NCBI RefSeq assembly: GCF_011806405.1
Contig: NZ_JAATOW010000012.1
Location: forward strand, 1 to 64,000
Origin: Pseudooceanicola sp. HF7
Lineage (GTDB): Bacteria > Pseudomonadota > Alphaproteobacteria > Rhodobacterales > Rhodobacteraceae
DNA: 64,000 nt
Reading direction: 5' to 3'
Part shown: positions 63,901 through 64,000 of the stretch, one piece after another
Layout: every line of letters begins with the position of its first letter
Numbering within the stretch: the first letter of the stretch is position 1
The notes under the pieces: generated by a model
Database searches by the model: none
Told to the model about the DNA's origin: nothing
Seen by the model: only the letters and a program-made list of their open reading frames with translations
Program-made: the position numbers and the translations under genes

Positions 63901-64000
63901 GCCCCGCAAGGTCGAGGCCATGCCCGGCTTTTCGTCTTCCAGGACCCGCCCGGTCAGCATCAGCGCCCAGGTAGAGGCATTGACCAGCGGGGAAGAGGCG
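60991..64000 (-). CDS. putA: Bifunctional proline dehydrogenase / glutamate-semialdehyde dehydrogenase, partial
   Basis: Converts proline to glutamate in two steps: an FAD-dependent proline dehydrogenase and an NAD-dependent P5C dehydrogenase. The gene runs out of the window; about 1,000 C-terminal residues are seen and the frame is open to the edge (SSPLVNASTWALMLTGRVL is in frame before the ATG at 63960, so that ATG is internal). The PRODH barrel occupies roughly 63800-62850 and the ALDH domain about 62650-61350, with the nucleophile in AGQRCSALR. Normal PutA is 1,100-1,300 residues, so the N-terminal part is outside. The usual partner regulator is not in view. Confidence 0.96.
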   Translation of the reverse strand, partial: ASSPLVNASTWALMLTGRVLEDEKPGMASTLRGAVKRLGEPVIRAAVTRAMKEMGRQFVLGETINKALDRAKSLEAQGYTYSYDMLGEAAMTRADANRYAKSYADAIATIASACTKGSVEANPGISIKLSALHPRYEVAHEDRVLEEMVPVVRDLARQAAKAGMGLNIDAEEQDRLVLSLKVIEKVMEDKELAGWDGFGVVVQAYGKRAAQVIDWLYALSTRLDRRIMVRLVKGAYWDTEMKLAQVEGLEDFPLFTTRPATDVSYIANARKLIGYADRIYPQFATHNAHTVSAILEMVGDISYEFQRLHGMGERLHDIVMAEHKNRCRIYAPVGAHRDLLAYLVRRLLENGANSSFVNQIVDEKVTPEVIARDPFELLPEAKRPAGLDLPQEIFGTRRNSMGFDLTDEAELARIDAARAAEIPDAAPLVAGPVSGSPRAVVNPADGSTVAQVTEADAACVEGAIAAATPWQASPEERATVLRRAADLYEENYGPLFAVLAKEAGKSLPDAVGELREAVDFLRYYADQGAARADAARGVFAAISPWNFPLAIFTGQVSAALAAGNGVLAKPAEQTCLVAAMGVRLLHEAGVPAEVLQLLPGDGAVGAALTGDARLSGVAFTGSTDTAKMIRKSMAAAMDPGAPLIAETGGLNAMIVDSTALPEQAVRDIVASAFQSAGQRCSALRCLYVQEDIAPQIIEMIKGAMDELRVGNPWDLSTDIGPVIDDEAKQGIEEYLAARGKDILHQLEAPQGGTFVAPVLLKVGGIAEMEREVFGPVLHVATYKAAQIDKVIDAINGSGYGLTFGLHTRIDTRVQEICEAVHAGNIYVNRNQIGAIVGSQPFGGEGLSGTGPKAGGPNYLTRYQRPARPGDALSAPQAQEILMPGPTGELNRLLLTPRAPLLCLGPDVQAQIQAVQALGGRALPGEGLGPEDVAKAGDIGGVLWWGDAEQARDLALALSRRDGPILPLITALPDVGHVFLERHLCVDTTAAGGNASLLAGEVS

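Overview
The window is chromosomal DNA from an alphaproteobacterium of the order Rhodobacterales, most likely the Roseobacter/Paracoccaceae group. The evidence is high GC with strong third-position G/C, the hemD-Mic60-hemY cluster, the RegA/RegB redox regulators near ahcY, a TctA-type transporter and a TctDE two-component pair. I see no rRNA, phage, transposase or CRISPR. There is one tRNA (Thr-CGT).

Layout. 1-5.8 kb: aldehyde dehydrogenase, TauE/SafE exporter, and a peptide-type ABC importer (binding protein and two permeases; no ATPase in view). 5.9-11 kb: housekeeping genes, namely msrB-msrA, a Gly/Ser-rich secreted protein, queG, a GST, mtgA and a DUF4342 protein. 11.3-22.2 kb: Ldh2-type dehydrogenase (+) facing a six-gene minus-strand operon (tctC, fused tctA-tctB, PrpF-family isomerase, TPP enzyme, D-2-hydroxyacid dehydrogenase, TauE exporter), with the TctDE regulators divergent. 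22.2-28.3 kb: AbrB-family membrane protein plus gamma-glutamyltransferase, divergent from a GntR regulator and tcuA-tcuB (tricarballylate oxidation); three phased TTG-N4-CAA boxes lie between. 28.4-34.5 kb: an operon resembling the lower gallate/protocatechuate 4,5-cleavage pathway (PIG-L-type oxalomesaconate hydratase, VOC-family extradiol dioxygenase homologue, CHA aldolase, tautomerase, DUF1932 dehydrogenase), divergent from a LysR regulator with two DNA-binding domains.

34.5-35.4 kb is an AT-rich patch with a MarR regulator, a strong inverted repeat and tRNA-Thr. 35.5-42 kb: hemY, mic60-like gene and hemD (minus), then tsaD, gpsA, a YciI protein and an EVE protein (plus). 42.06-42.78 kb is structured non-coding DNA. 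42.8-50.1 kb: universal stress protein, Na+/alanine symporter, small secreted protein, ahcY, HD hydrolase, GNAT, another non-coding stretch (47.9-48.6 kb), L-lactate dehydrogenase and regA. 50.4-54.5 kb: regB, a kinase-less PAS protein and an IclR regulator. 54.5-60.8 kb: rhodanese (minus), then an amine oxidase/hydantoinase A/hydantoinase B/SDR operon. The window ends inside putA (minus).

Much of 11-34 kb handles di- and tricarboxylic acids: a tricarboxylate transporter, two PrpF-family isomerases, TcuAB, and an aldolase route to pyruvate and oxaloacetate. Substrates are inferred from family membership and gene order, not demonstrated. The most unusual items are the dioxygenase homologue with Tyr where the family has its acid-base His, the tandem-HTH LysR, the TctA-TctB fusion, the phased GntR-type operators, and a shared 54-bp intergenic repeat.
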